A DNA stretch of 64,000 nt, taken from Pseudomonadota bacterium. Lineage in GTDB: Bacteria; Pseudomonadota; Gammaproteobacteria; Steroidobacterales; Steroidobacteraceae. The translations under genes were made by a program, and so were the position numbers. The DNA lies in contig JAKBWB010000031.1 of assembly GCA_021843755.1 (NCBI GenBank), positions 1 through 64,000 on the forward strand, written 5' to 3'. Under the pieces are notes generated by a model. That model searched no databases and was not told the origin of the DNA. It saw only the letters and a list, made by a program, of their open reading frames with translations. Below are positions 10,176 through 19,187 of the stretch, in pieces; position 1 is the first letter of the stretch, and each line of letters starts with the position of its first letter.

Positions 10176-11340
10176 GGGTCGCGCCGGCATGGCGTTTCGC
10201 CGGGGCGTTTTCCGCCGCCGCAGCCATGCGATGGGGTGATCGGCAGAGCTCTCGATTGCGCTCGGCCTTCGGTTCGCGAGCCAGGCGGCGCGCTGCGGCG
10301 TAGAAGCGCGGCAGGTTGCCGTCTTCCCGCCGGAGCAACCGCTCGAACCCCGGAAGACAGTTGTAGTAGGTTCCCACCGAGGCCAGATCCGCATTGTTCA
10401 GCCCCTCGCGGATCCATCGGTTGTAAACCGGGGCGCTGACCTGGAGCTTGTGCTCCAGTTGAACGATGCGCCGTGCCAGCCGCGCGAAGACCTGTTTCTT
10501 CTTCTGCAGCATCCGCGCGCGGGGGATTGCGGAGGCGTAGAGCCGCGCCAGCCGCGCGCGCGTGTGGCGCAGCAGCCGCGCGAAGCGCACATCGGCGGCA
10601 TCGAGGCGCTCGAATTCGGCGAAACGCCCCGGCTCGTGGCGGTATGCGAGCCAGCGCTGCAACCCGGTGTTCTCCACGGTCATTGCGAAGGCTTCGTCGA
10701 ACGACGAGTCGTTGGGCACATAGAGCAGCTCGTGCGCGAGCTCGTGGAAGATCATGGCCACCAGCTCATCGGTTCCGTAGCGCAGCATCGTGCTCATGAC
10801 CGGATCCGGGAGCCAACCGAGCGTCGAATACGCCGGTACGCCTTCGACGACCACGTCGTATCCCTCATGTTTCAGGCGGCGGGCGTACGCGCGCGCCGCG
10901 CTCTGATGAAAGAATCCGTGGTACGGCACGCATCCGGCGATGGGATAACACCACTCCTTGGGTCTGACGGAGAACTCCGGCGCCGCCACGACGTTCCACA
11001 CGACGTATCGGCGGCCTATGTTCACGTAGCTCTTGTAGCTGTCGTTGTCGGGCAGCCCGAGCTTCTGCCAGGCGAAGCGGCGCGCCTCGCGTACTTCGCC
11101 GAGCTGGCGCACGAGCGATTCGGACGTCTTCGGATCATCGATCACGTCCACGATGGACCGCCGGTCGCGAAGCACGCGCCACTCGCCGACGCCGGCCTGC
11201 ATCAAATAGCGCGTGCTGGCGCAACCGGCCAGCGTGGCGAGGATGAGGGCCCCGCCGGCGATGCGCGCGGCGCGGCCCCTCGCGCGCGCGTGCTGCGCGG
11301 ACCGATTGCGGGCGGAAGGGCGCGAGAAGTCGGTTAACAT
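10096..11340 (-). CDS. Putative zinc aminopeptidase lipoprotein (DUF2265/PF10023 type)
   Basis: The 414-residue product has a long basic N region and then a lipoprotein signal (ALILATLAGC, with the lipidated Cys near residue 40). The HELAHELLY motif gives a HExxH zinc site, and DSSFDEAFAMTVENTG provides a likely third ligand. The sequence fits the putative aminopeptidase family PF10023 of gammaproteobacteria, anchored on the periplasmic side. The last 45 or so residues are Ala/Pro/Arg-rich, lie beyond the recognisable domain, and overlap the methyltransferase gene on the other strand. The start is 6 bases from that of cca, so the two genes share a promoter region. Confidence 0.82.
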   Translation of the reverse strand: MLTDFSRPSARNRSAQHARARGRAARIAGGALILATLAGCASTRYLMQAGVGEWRVLRDRRSIVDVIDDPKTSESLVRQLGEVREARRFAWQKLGLPDNDSYKSYVNIGRRYVVWNVVAAPEFSVRPKEWCYPIAGCVPYHGFFHQSAARAYARRLKHEGYDVVVEGVPAYSTLGWLPDPVMSTMLRYGTDELVAMIFHELAHELLYVPNDSSFDEAFAMTVENTGLQRWLAYRHEPGRFAEFERLDAADVRFARLLRHTRARLARLYASAIPRARMLQKKKQVFARLARRIVQLEHKLQVSAPVYNRWIREGLNNADLASVGTYYNCLPGFERLLRREDGNLPRFYAAARRLAREPKAERNRELCRSPHRMAAAAENAPAKRHAGATPTASRADPAAQNRTAPHRVPASAPSP

Positions 11341-11346
11341 GTCTGC

Positions 11347-12576
11347 ATGCAATTCTATCTGGTCGGCGGTGCGGTCCGAGACCGGCTGCTCGGGCGGCCG
11401 GTGGCCGAGCGCGACTGGGTCGTCGTCGGGGCGCGGCCCGAGGATCTCGAGCGTCAAGGATACGTGCCCGTAGGCCGGGAGTTCCCGGTCTTTCTGCATC
11501 CCCAAACCCATGAGGAATACGCGCTCGCGCGGCTGGAACGTAAGACCGCGCCCGGTTACCGCGGGTTCACCACCGAGTTTTCTCCCGCGGTGACCCTGGA
11601 GGAGGACCTGCGCCGGCGCGACCTGACCGTCAATGCCATCGCCGAGAGTCTCAGCGGAGAGATCATCGATCCATATGGCGGACGGCGTGACCTCGAGGCG
11701 CGGCTGTTGCGGCATGTGTCGGCGGCTTTCGTCGAGGATCCGGTGCGGGTCTTGCGCGTGGCGCGGTTCGCGGCCCGGTACGCGGCGCTGGGATTCCGCG
11801 TCGCCGAGGAGACGCTGGAGCTCATGCGCCGCATGAGCGAGTCCGGAGAGCTCGCCGCGTTGGTGCCGGAGCGGGTCTGGCAGGAAACCGAGCGCGCGTT
11901 GGCCGAGTCCCGGCCGGAGGTCTTCTTCGAGACGCTGCGCGCCTGCGGAGCGCTTGCCGTGATCTTCCCCGAGCTGGCTGCGCTCTTCGGCGTGCCCCAG
12001 CCGGCAACCTGGCACCCGGAGATCGATACGGGCGTGCACGTGATGCTGGCGCTGCGCTGGGCGGCCGACGCAGGGCTGGCGACGGCCGTGCGCTTCGCGG
12101 TCTTGACGCACGATCTGGGCAAAGCGCGCACGCCGCCCGAGCAGTGGCCGAGCCATCATGGTCACGGGGAAGCCGGCGTGCCGATGATCACGGCATTGTG
12201 TGCGCGGCTGAGAATTCCCAATGCGTACCGAGACTTGGCTGTGCTCACCGCCCGCTATCACGCTCAGGTCCACCGCGCGGGGCAAGCGCGCCCCGGCACG
12301 ATTCTGAAGTTGCTGGAAGCAACAGACGCCTTCCGCCGGCCGGACCGATTCGACGAGCTGCTGGCCGCCTGCGAGGCCGATGCGCGCGGCCGCGCGGGAC
12401 TTGCGGATCAGCCCTACCCGCAGGCCGATCATCTGCGCCGTGCGCGCGCGGCCGGTGCCGCCGTGACGCTGACAAGCGCGGAGCGTCAGAGTCTGACCGG
12501 TCCGGCCGTCGGCGAGCGGATGCGTGCCAAGCGTCTCGAGGCACTACAGGCGCTGCGAGCGCCACAGGCGGATTGA
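11347..12576 (+). CDS. cca: Multifunctional CCA-adding tRNA nucleotidyltransferase
   Basis: This 409-residue enzyme adds or repairs the 3' CCA of tRNAs. The nucleotidyltransferase core starts MQFYLVGGAVRDRLLGRPV and includes the ERDWVVVGA acidic motif, the RRRDLTVNAIA motif and the EDPVRVLRVARFAARY helix. A C-terminal HD phosphohydrolase domain is present (LTHDLGKA), which marks the multifunctional gammaproteobacterial type with phosphatase and phosphodiesterase activities. The tRNA gene at 464-536 has no encoded CCA and therefore needs this enzyme. Confidence 0.97.
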   Translation: MQFYLVGGAVRDRLLGRPVAERDWVVVGARPEDLERQGYVPVGREFPVFLHPQTHEEYALARLERKTAPGYRGFTTEFSPAVTLEEDLRRRDLTVNAIAESLSGEIIDPYGGRRDLEARLLRHVSAAFVEDPVRVLRVARFAARYAALGFRVAEETLELMRRMSESGELAALVPERVWQETERALAESRPEVFFETLRACGALAVIFPELAALFGVPQPATWHPEIDTGVHVMLALRWAADAGLATAVRFAVLTHDLGKARTPPEQWPSHHGHGEAGVPMITALCARLRIPNAYRDLAVLTARYHAQVHRAGQARPGTILKLLEATDAFRRPDRFDELLAACEADARGRAGLADQPYPQADHLRRARAAGAAVTLTSAERQSLTGPAVGERMRAKRLEALQALRAPQAD

Positions 12577-12612
12577 TGAAAAGGGTGAGGGCCGCGTGGT
12601 GCGCCGACTTCC

Positions 12613-13551
12613 TCAGGGGTAGGCGCCGAATCTGACCGCCCCGGTCTGGGACCGCAGATAGGTGGGCAGTACGTCCAGCATGGCGCGCGGGTGCAATCCG
12701 AGCCGCGCGCAGCCGTCTTCGGCGCAGATGCTGTCGCGCGTCAGCGAGCGGAAATTGTCGAGCGTCATTGGCTTGCCGGGAAGCAGGCCCAAGACAGCCG
12801 CCTGCAGGCGGCCGAGCGCATCGGGGAGTCGCACGATGTGGCAGGGCAGACCCGAGGCCTGCGCGCTCAGGCGCACCAGTTGCTCCAGCGTCAGGACTTG
12901 TGGTCCGCCCAGCTCGTAAGTCTGCCCGAACGTCTCGGGCTCGAGCAATGCTCGGGCGAACGCTTCCGCAACGTCGCCGACGTAGATCGGAGCGAACCGC
13001 GCTTGCGCACGCGCCAGCGGCATCCAGCCATGCGACAGGCGCAGCAGGCGTGCAAAGCGGTTGGTGAGGGAGTCGCCCGGCCCGAAAATGACGGAGGGAC
13101 GGAAAACGGTGAAATCGAGGTGCCCCGCGGCGGCGCGCAGGTGGCTTTCGGCTGCCCCTTTGCTGCGCAGATAGCCGCTCGGGCCGTGCAGGTCGGCGCC
13201 GAGGGCGCTCATGTGCAGCAGGCGGCGGATACGGCCAGCCCGCATCGCGGCGAGCACTTTTGCGGCCAGGTCGACGTGCACTCGCTGGAACGTGTCGTGG
13301 CCATGCTCGTTCAGGATGCCGACGAGATTGATGACCACGTCCATACCCTCGACCAGCCGATCGAGAACGCCGCGATCATGTACATCGGCTTTGAGCAGGC
13401 GCACGGTCGGAAGTACCCGCAGAGCCTGGGCCCGGTCGGGATCCCGCGCGGGCAGTGTGAGCCAGTGGCCGTCGCGCGCCAGACGCGTCGCAAGCCGGGT
13501 GCCCACGAAACCCGTGCCGCCCAGCACGCATATGTTCAAGGGCGCAGCCAT
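12613..13551 (-). CDS. NAD(P)-binding epimerase-like protein (NDUFA9-type)
   Basis: This 312-residue protein has an N-terminal Rossmann motif CVLGGTGFVGTRLA and follows the atypical short-chain dehydrogenase pattern of the complex I NDUFA9-like family. Other marks are VINLVGILNE, HMSALGA, YLRSKGAAE (a degenerate YxxxK site) and FRPSVIFGPGD. Such proteins bind NAD(P)H, but their reaction in bacteria is usually unknown. The ATG at 13551 is chosen over a TTG five codons upstream. It is convergent with cca, with 36 bases between the stops, and follows the hsp20 gene on the same strand. Confidence 0.87.
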   Translation of the reverse strand: MAAPLNICVLGGTGFVGTRLATRLARDGHWLTLPARDPDRAQALRVLPTVRLLKADVHDRGVLDRLVEGMDVVINLVGILNEHGHDTFQRVHVDLAAKVLAAMRAGRIRRLLHMSALGADLHGPSGYLRSKGAAESHLRAAAGHLDFTVFRPSVIFGPGDSLTNRFARLLRLSHGWMPLARAQARFAPIYVGDVAEAFARALLEPETFGQTYELGGPQVLTLEQLVRLSAQASGLPCHIVRLPDALGRLQAAVLGLLPGKPMTLDNFRSLTRDSICAEDGCARLGLHPRAMLDVLPTYLRSQTGAVRFGAYP

Positions 13552-13608
13552 GGCCGAATCTCCCAAGCCGTCCCCGGGGCCGAAGACGCGCCGGCCCCGG
13601 GGGGAATA

Positions 13609-14046
13609 TCAGGCTGCCCGCACCTCGATGGTGCGCGGCTGCAGTGCCGGCACCTTCGGGATGGTCACCTCGAGCACCCCGTCGGTGTGCTTGGCGGTAA
13701 TCCGGTCCACGTCCGCCCCTTCGGGCAGCGTAAAGCTGCGCATGAACGCTCCGGTGCGGCGCTCGAGGCGTTGGCGACCCTGGCCACCCTGTGTTTCTCG
13801 CGCGCGCTTTTCCCCGCGCAGAGTCAAGAGATCCTTGTCGGCGGTGATGCGGATGTCTTTCGGCTCCACGCCCGGTACATCGGCCAGAACGACGAAGCGG
13901 TCGGACTCCTCGTAGATGTCGACTTGCGGGATCCACGAGATGTCCGCCACAGCAGCGCCCTCGCCACTTTCCGCGGACAACGCCTGGTCCAGCTGGCGCT
14001 GCAGGCTGTCGATGAGTGCCCAAGGCTGATAGCGAACCACAGTCAT
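13609..14046 (-). CDS. Small heat-shock protein, Hsp20/alpha-crystallin family
   Basis: The 145-residue protein is an ATP-independent holdase. The alpha-crystallin domain spans about residues 38-140, with WIPQVDIYEESDRFVVLADVPG at its start and the conserved DGVLEVTIPK near its end. A short IEV motif close to the C terminus may serve in oligomer contacts. It has a GGAGG ribosome site before the ATG. A heat-shock type promoter lies upstream at 14106-14133. The next gene on this strand, the epimerase-like protein, starts 57 bases after the stop and could be read through. Confidence 0.95.
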   Translation of the reverse strand: MTVVRYQPWALIDSLQRQLDQALSAESGEGAAVADISWIPQVDIYEESDRFVVLADVPGVEPKDIRITADKDLLTLRGEKRARETQGGQGRQRLERRTGAFMRSFTLPEGADVDRITAKHTDGVLEVTIPKVPALQPRTIEVRAA

Positions 14047-14105
14047 GATCGAGCCTCCGATTGCTGAGGATGTCAGGCGTTACCGCCCAGGATGCCGTGA
14101 AGCTG

Positions 14106-14133
14106 ATCTGTGGCCGGCAGCCGGGATTTCAAG
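14106..14133 (-). promoter_or_regulatory. Sigma-32-like promoter of hsp20
   Basis: On the minus strand CTTGAAA (14127-14133) matches the heat-shock -35 element exactly. After a 13-base spacer comes CCACAGAT (14106-14113), a partial match to the -10 consensus CCCCATNT. It lies about 60 bases before the hsp20 start codon. Function is inferred from position and motif only. Confidence 0.45.
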
Positions 14134-14379
14134 CATGGGTAGTGCCTCTCAGATGATCCGGTGAGAAATCCCGGACCTGGAGACAACCTGCGCATTTTCC
14201 GGGGATACAAGATATTGGGTCTGACCTTGACTCGGTCCGAAGCGGACTCAAAAAAATATTTGCGAGCCTGCGTGGCGGGTAACGTGGTAAGTATCTGATT
14301 TATTTTTACTTTACGGCCTGTTCGCGGAGTTCCTCAAACCTTGACGCATGGCGGGGTGCTCATTAGGCTCTTTACCCCG

Positions 14380-14395
14380 ACACAAGATCTTGTGT
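14380..14395. promoter_or_regulatory. NrdR-box-like palindrome upstream of nrdJa
   Basis: ACACAAGATCTTGTGT is a perfect 16-base palindrome 159 bases before the nrdJa start. It fits the general shape of boxes bound by the ribonucleotide reductase repressor NrdR (ACAC at one end, GTGT at the other, AT-rich centre). NrdR usually binds two boxes; a weaker relative, ATACAAGATATTGGGT, is at 14205-14220, farther away than normal. Repression of nrdJ by NrdR is therefore likely but not proven. Confidence 0.55.
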
Positions 14396-14554
14396 CCGCC
14401 CGTCGGGAGCGAGATCAAGCGTTCGGGGGAGGCTCAGGGGGATACTGGTCGACGAATGGCGTACCGCCGGATGTGGTACGCACAGCGCCATGCTGATCAC
14501 GCCGCCCGTATTCCCTGTGATCCAGTGTGCAGACACTTGGGGCGCCGCGGACAC

Positions 14555-16702
14555 ATGAATACCGTCATGAAGATCGATTCGAAGGACACTGACGCCATTC
14601 CGTTCCAGGAGGCGTCGCTCGACATCTGGGACAAGAAATACCGGTTGACCGCCAAAGACGGTACGGCCATCGATGAGACGATGGACGACACGTACAAGCG
14701 CGTCGCACGCGCGCTCGCGAACGTCGAGCAGGACGGCGTGCGCGAGCACTGGTACGAGCGATTCCTCTGGGCATTGCGCCGCGGCGCCATTCCCGCCGGT
14801 CGCATCACCTCCAATGCGGGGGCCGTGGAGCACAAGCCGGCGACCTCGACGATCAATTGCACGGTCTCGGGGACGATCCGTGATTCGATGGACGACATCC
14901 TGAGCAAGGTTCACGAGGCGGGACTGACGCTCAAGGCCGGATGCGGTATCGGGTACGAGCATTCAACGCTCCGGCCGCGCGGCGCGTACGTGTCGGGCGC
15001 GGGGGCCTACACCTCCGGTCCGCTCTCGTTCATGGATATTTTCGACAAGATGTGCTTCACCGTCTCGTCCGCCGGCGGCCGCCGCGGCGCGCAGATGGGT
15101 ACGTTCGACGTCGGACATCCGGATGCCATGGAATTCATTCGCGCCAAGCGCGAAAGCGGCCGCCTGCGGCAGTTCAATCTCTCGCTGCTCATCACCGACG
15201 AGTTCATGCAGGCGGTGCGCCGCAACGGCGAATGGAAGCTCGCATTCCCGCTGGCGCGCCGGGAATACGAGGCGGAGCGGCCGGATCTCAGCGATCCGGC
15301 CAGGTTCGTCTGGCGCGAATGGCCGATCCACGACGGATATGTCGTGAACGGCGAGGGACTGGTCGCCTGCAAGATCTACAAGACGCTGCCCGCACGTCGC
15401 ATGTGGGACGTCATCATGGCGTCGACCTACGATTTCGCCGAGCCGGGCTTCATTCTCATCGATCGTGTCAATGAGATGAACAACAACTGGTGGTGCGAGA
15501 ACATCCGGGCTACGAATCCGTGTGGCGAGCAACCGCTTCCGCCCTATGGAAGCTGTCTGCTGGGTTCGGTAAACCTGACGCGATTCGTGCGCGAACCGTT
15601 CACTGCGCGCGCGCGCTTCGATTGGGACGAGTATCGCCAGGTCGTCAAGATATTCGCCCGCATGCTCGACAACGTGGTCGAGATCAACGGCCTGCCGCTC
15701 GCGCAGCAGCGCGAGGAAATCATGCGCAAGCGTCGCCACGGCATGGGCTTCCTCGGCCTCGGCAGCGCACTGACGCTGCTGCGGATCAGGTATGGCTCGC
15801 CGGAGTCGGTGAAATTCACCGAGGACGTCGCGCGCGAAATGGCCATCGCCGGTTGGGAAGAGGCGCTCGAGCTGGCCCGCGAGAAGGGGCCTGCGCCCAT
15901 CATGACCGAGGAATTCACGGTCACGCCCGAAATGTTGCGCAAGCGTCCCGAGATGGTCCGGGATGGCTGGAAGGCGGGTGATCGGCTGCCCGGCCGGATT
16001 CTGCACGCCAAGTACAGCCGCTACATGCAACGGATCGCGGCAATCGCTCCGGAGCTGGTGAGCGAGCTGGCCGAGATCGGCGCCCGCTTCAGCCACCACA
16101 CCTCCATTGCGCCCACGGGCACGATTTCGCTGTCCCTCGCGAACAACGCCTCGAACGGCATCGAGCCCTCGTTTGCCCATCACTACTTCCGTAACGTGAT
16201 CCGTCCGGGCCGCAAGACCAAGGAGAAGATCGACGTCTTTTCGTACGAGCTGCTGGCGTATCGCGAGCTGATCAATGCCCGGGCCGACCCCGATGCGAGC
16301 GCCGCGGCCGAGAAGTTGCCCGACTATTTCGCCACCTCGGAAGACATCACCCCGAAGGAGCACGTCGACGTCCAGGCCGCCGCGCAGAAGTGGGTGGACT
16401 CGTCCATATCGAAGACGGCGAACGTACCGACGGACTTCCCGTATGAGAAATTCAAGGATATTTACCTGTACGCCCACGAACAGGGTCTGAAAGGCTGCAC
16501 GACCTTCCGGTTCAACCCCGAGGCGTTCCAGGGTGTGCTCGTCAAGGAGCAGGATCTGAAGAATACGGTCTACAAGTTCACTCTGGATGACGGCACCGTC
16601 GTGGCGGCGCGGGGCGACGAGGAGATCGAGTACGACGGCGAGTTGCATACCGCCGCGAATTTGTTCGATGCGTTGCGCGAGGGGTACTACGGGCGCTTCT
16701 GA
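14555..16702 (+). CDS. nrdJa: Class II (B12-dependent) ribonucleotide reductase, catalytic subunit NrdJa
   Basis: This 715-residue protein reduces ribonucleotides to deoxyribonucleotides with adenosylcobalamin as radical source, so no oxygen is needed. Key features are Cys102 in NCTVSG, the GCGIGYEHSTLRPRG segment, NPCGEQPLPPYGSC with Cys323 and Glu325 at the active site, and the phosphate-binding APTGTISLSLANNASNG. No N-terminal ATP cone is seen. The polypeptide ends without the usual Cys-rich tail, which is encoded by the next gene, as in the split NrdJa/NrdJb enzyme of Pseudomonas. The ATG at 14555 is chosen because the upstream open frame lacks similarity. Confidence 0.95.
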   Translation: MNTVMKIDSKDTDAIPFQEASLDIWDKKYRLTAKDGTAIDETMDDTYKRVARALANVEQDGVREHWYERFLWALRRGAIPAGRITSNAGAVEHKPATSTINCTVSGTIRDSMDDILSKVHEAGLTLKAGCGIGYEHSTLRPRGAYVSGAGAYTSGPLSFMDIFDKMCFTVSSAGGRRGAQMGTFDVGHPDAMEFIRAKRESGRLRQFNLSLLITDEFMQAVRRNGEWKLAFPLARREYEAERPDLSDPARFVWREWPIHDGYVVNGEGLVACKIYKTLPARRMWDVIMASTYDFAEPGFILIDRVNEMNNNWWCENIRATNPCGEQPLPPYGSCLLGSVNLTRFVREPFTARARFDWDEYRQVVKIFARMLDNVVEINGLPLAQQREEIMRKRRHGMGFLGLGSALTLLRIRYGSPESVKFTEDVAREMAIAGWEEALELAREKGPAPIMTEEFTVTPEMLRKRPEMVRDGWKAGDRLPGRILHAKYSRYMQRIAAIAPELVSELAEIGARFSHHTSIAPTGTISLSLANNASNGIEPSFAHHYFRNVIRPGRKTKEKIDVFSYELLAYRELINARADPDASAAAEKLPDYFATSEDITPKEHVDVQAAAQKWVDSSISKTANVPTDFPYEKFKDIYLYAHEQGLKGCTTFRFNPEAFQGVLVKEQDLKNTVYKFTLDDGTVVAARGDEEIEYDGELHTAANLFDALREGYYGRF

Positions 16703-16749
16703 GTCGCTCGTGGGCAGCGTCGTGTGAATCGCCATCTGGGAGCCGCATC

Positions 16750-17493
16750 ATGGCCATCAAGATTGAACACAAGATCGTGAAGTACGAAGTCCAGAAGCCC
16801 GAGGACATGCCCGTCCCCAGGGCGCAAGCCGCCACGCCGGCGGCGGCCGCACCTCCCGTGGCCGAATCATCGCGCGACAGGCCCGGACAGAGCGCACAGA
16901 TCATACGGATGCACGAGAAGTTGGAACGTCCGGAAGTCCTGGTCGGGTCGACCTACAAAATCAAGACCCCGATCTCCGATCACGCCATGTACGTGACCGT
17001 CAACGACATCGTGCTCAACGAGGGGACAGACTCCGAGCAGCGCCGGCCATTTGAGATCTTCATCAATTCGAAGAACCTCGATCACTATCAGTGGATCGTG
17101 GCGTTGACGCGCGTCATTTCCGCGGTGTTCCGCAAGGGCGGGGATGTCACGTTCCTCGTGGACGAGCTGAAAGCGGTGTTCGACCCCCGGGGCGGCTACT
17201 GGCAGCCCGGCGGCAAGTTCATGCCGTCGATCATCGCGGAGCTCGGCTACGTCATCGAGCGGCATCTGCAGACCATCGGTCTGCTGCGCAGGCCGGCGCT
17301 CGACGAGCATCAACAGAAGCTGGTCGACGAGAAGCGCGCGGAATACGAAGCCCGCACCCGCCAGACCGATGCGTTCGCCAAATCCGAGTTCCCGGAAGGG
17401 GCGCAGCTGTGCGCGAAGTGCAGCACCGCAGCCGTGGTGATGATGGACGGTTGCATGACGTGTCTCAACTGTGGCGACTCGAAATGTATGTAG
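16750..17493 (+). CDS. nrdJb: Class II ribonucleotide reductase, C-terminal subunit NrdJb
   Basis: The 247-residue protein is the separate C-terminal part of a split class II reductase. It has an Ala/Pro-rich linker near residues 25-45, then a TSCPD-like domain (GSTYKIKTPISDHAMYVTVN), and a Cys-rich end (CAKC, CMTCLNC, SKC) that would shuttle electrons from thioredoxin to the active site of NrdJa. In Pseudomonas aeruginosa both halves are needed for activity. It starts 47 bases after nrdJa with a GGGAG ribosome site, so the pair is one operon. Confidence 0.92.
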   Translation: MAIKIEHKIVKYEVQKPEDMPVPRAQAATPAAAAPPVAESSRDRPGQSAQIIRMHEKLERPEVLVGSTYKIKTPISDHAMYVTVNDIVLNEGTDSEQRRPFEIFINSKNLDHYQWIVALTRVISAVFRKGGDVTFLVDELKAVFDPRGGYWQPGGKFMPSIIAELGYVIERHLQTIGLLRRPALDEHQQKLVDEKRAEYEARTRQTDAFAKSEFPEGAQLCAKCSTAAVVMMDGCMTCLNCGDSKCM

Positions 17494-17950
17494 TATCGTC
17501 GGGGCACGCAAAAGATGGAATGGCCGTTATCTCAAGAAGCTGGACTTGGACCCCATAAGGCCGGACTTCGGACCTCATAAGGCTGGACCGAGCTGGCTCG
17601 ATTGCGAATTCGCGGCGAGGGTTTCCTCGCCGCCAGTTTTGCGAGCGTCAGTATCAAAGTCGAGGCCGCGTGCACGGCCTGGCTTCAGCACATGAGAGAC
17701 GGTCCTGAGCGCGCCGTTCCGACGTGCGCAGTCGTTCAGCATTCGCCCTATCTGCGGTTTGTGTTCGATCGCATGCGGGTGTTATGCGTAAACCCACATC
17801 TGTGGGCCTGCAGCCGCCAGCGCACCTTCGCCTGAGCTTCGGTGCGGTTCCCCGCGAACACCCCGGATTTGTCATCGCGGTGCGTCTCCTCATGGCCATA
17901 CGCCCCAAAATCAACGTTTATGCCGACCCTCACATCGGCAAGAAACTCGC
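17494..17950. other. Gene-poor gap with a short direct repeat and a hairpin
   Basis: No convincing gene is present. A 13-base near-repeat (CATAAGGCCGGAC at 17554-17566, CATAAGGCTGGAC at 17576-17588) occurs twice. It is followed by a perfect hairpin, CGGCGAGG-GTTT-CCTCGCCG (17613-17632), with TTTT six bases further on, which may end nrdJ transcription. The remaining 300 bases show nothing I can name. Confidence 0.45.
17613..17640 (+). terminator. Possible terminator after nrdJb
   Basis: An 8-bp GC-rich stem with a 4-base loop is followed by CCAGTTTT. The T run is short and offset, so termination may be weak. It is about 120 bases after the nrdJb stop codon. Confidence 0.4.
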
Positions 17951-18763
17951 TCAGGGGTCGCTCGGTAAGGTGCCGCCGCCTTGCGAATCTCCCTGGGCGG
18001 TCGACGTTCCGCTGGCGGTTGCACGTCCTTTCAGAATCCACTCGAAAACCACCGCGATCATCGCCCCGATCACTGGGCCGACGATGTAAATCCAAGTCGA
18101 CGTCAGATTGCCGCGAAGCAGATCCGGCGCGAACGAGCGCACCGGATTCATTGAGGCGCCGCTGACGGGCGCAGCCCACAATCCGGCCAGCGCGATATAT
18201 CCACCCACTGCTATCGCGCCGTTGGCGCCGATGTTCCGAGCGCCCGAAGCCGTGCCGAGAATCGTGCTGACCAATCCCGTGGTCAAAAGAATTTCCATGA
18301 TAAGCGCCTTGAACTCAGTGATTCCCGGGCCAGGTACCGTTGCCCCGAGGAGTGCGATGTCGCCGAACATGGCGCGCAGAAACGCCGCCGCCGCGATGCC
18401 TCCCAGGAACTGTGCGCCGATGTATCCGGGCACCCGACGCCAGGGAAAATTGCGCCGCGCCGCGAACGCCAATGTCACGGCTGGATTCAAATGCGCGCCG
18501 CTCACCGCGCCCATGAAGTAGATGATCGCCATGACCATGAGGCCGGGAGCGACGACAATCATGCCGAGCGTAATTCCTCCGCCGCCCTTTGTGGCGCCAA
18601 CGACTATGACACCACAAGCGACGACGACGAGCAGGAATGTTCCCCAGGCTTCCGAGAATAGACGGCGCAGCTCGTGCGCGGGATCGGTAAAATCCGGTAC
18701 CGGCGGCGGACGCAGCATGCGCGCCTTCTGTTTCGATGCAGAGCGATCAGGTCGGATCACCAC
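17951..18763 (-). CDS. Aquaporin, MIP family (AqpZ-like)
   Basis: The 270-residue inner-membrane channel has about six membrane segments and the two pore loops: HLNPAVT (first NPA box) and SMNPVRS (second box, with Val for Ala). The residue after the conserved Arg is Ser, as in water channels, whereas glycerol facilitators carry Asp there. Water or small neutral solutes are therefore more likely than glycerol, although glycerol genes occur 7 kb away. A GTG at 18763 opens the frame; an ATG at 18718 is another possible start. It begins 10 bases after the ParB-fold gene and was probably co-transcribed with it. Confidence 0.88.
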   Translation of the reverse strand: MVIRPDRSASKQKARMLRPPPVPDFTDPAHELRRLFSEAWGTFLLVVVACGVIVVGATKGGGGITLGMIVVAPGLMVMAIIYFMGAVSGAHLNPAVTLAFAARRNFPWRRVPGYIGAQFLGGIAAAAFLRAMFGDIALLGATVPGPGITEFKALIMEILLTTGLVSTILGTASGARNIGANGAIAVGGYIALAGLWAAPVSGASMNPVRSFAPDLLRGNLTSTWIYIVGPVIGAMIAVVFEWILKGRATASGTSTAQGDSQGGGTLPSDP

Positions 18764-18773
18764 GGCGGTTCCC

Positions 18774-19142
18774 TCAGACGATCTTGCACGGAATCATTGC
18801 ATCTTCGTCGAAGGTATACACGGCGCATAGCCGATGGTATCCGTCGGCAATGATCAGTCGTCCGTTGCGCCTGTCGCGATACAACAGAACCGGAGATAGT
18901 GCCCTTTTTTCGATTATTTGTGTGCGCACAGTTTCCACATGACCGTTGCTGACGCCAAGCAACGACAATCCAGAGGACCTGAATACATCCTTGGCGGCGA
19001 AGTCATTCATTTCCGCGCGCCGCAACCTGTCCGCGACACTTTTCGCAGTCCTCGGATCCAGCGTGAGACTCAGATAAGAGTAGGCCGCGGGGTAATCATG
19101 TTTCTGCGGCTTATCGAGCCATTTTATCCGCATCTTGCCCAT
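18774..19142 (-). CDS. Conserved protein with ParB/sulfiredoxin-like fold
   Basis: The 122-residue protein carries LSPVLLYRD, RLIIADGYHRLCAVYTFDE and CKIV, the pattern of the ParB N-terminal (sulfiredoxin-like) fold in which the DGxHR motif binds a nucleotide or phosphate. It lacks a DNA-binding helix-turn-helix and cannot be a full ParB. Related stand-alone proteins are common but unexplained. The start is uncertain: ATG at 19142 or 19133, or a GTG at 19187. The aquaporin gene follows after 10 bases, so the two may form a unit. Confidence 0.72.
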   Translation of the reverse strand: MGKMRIKWLDKPQKHDYPAAYSYLSLTLDPRTAKSVADRLRRAEMNDFAAKDVFRSSGLSLLGVSNGHVETVRTQIIEKRALSPVLLYRDRRNGRLIIADGYHRLCAVYTFDEDAMIPCKIV

Positions 19143-19187
19143 AATCCGGTTTCGTTCCGCGGTCGACTCCTGCTGCGCGTCTGGCAC

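Noticed and set aside
14396-14554. Cobalamin riboswitch ahead of the B12-dependent reductase
   Set aside because: I looked for the B12 box and the conserved core but found no convincing match; control by NrdR is better supported.
14963-16735. 590-codon minus-strand frame
   Set aside because: Antisense reading of nrdJa; no family signature, and nrdJa has all active-site motifs.
17951-18763. Glycerol facilitator GlpF
   Set aside because: The second pore loop reads NPVRS, with Ser where glycerol channels carry Asp, so a water-type channel is more likely.
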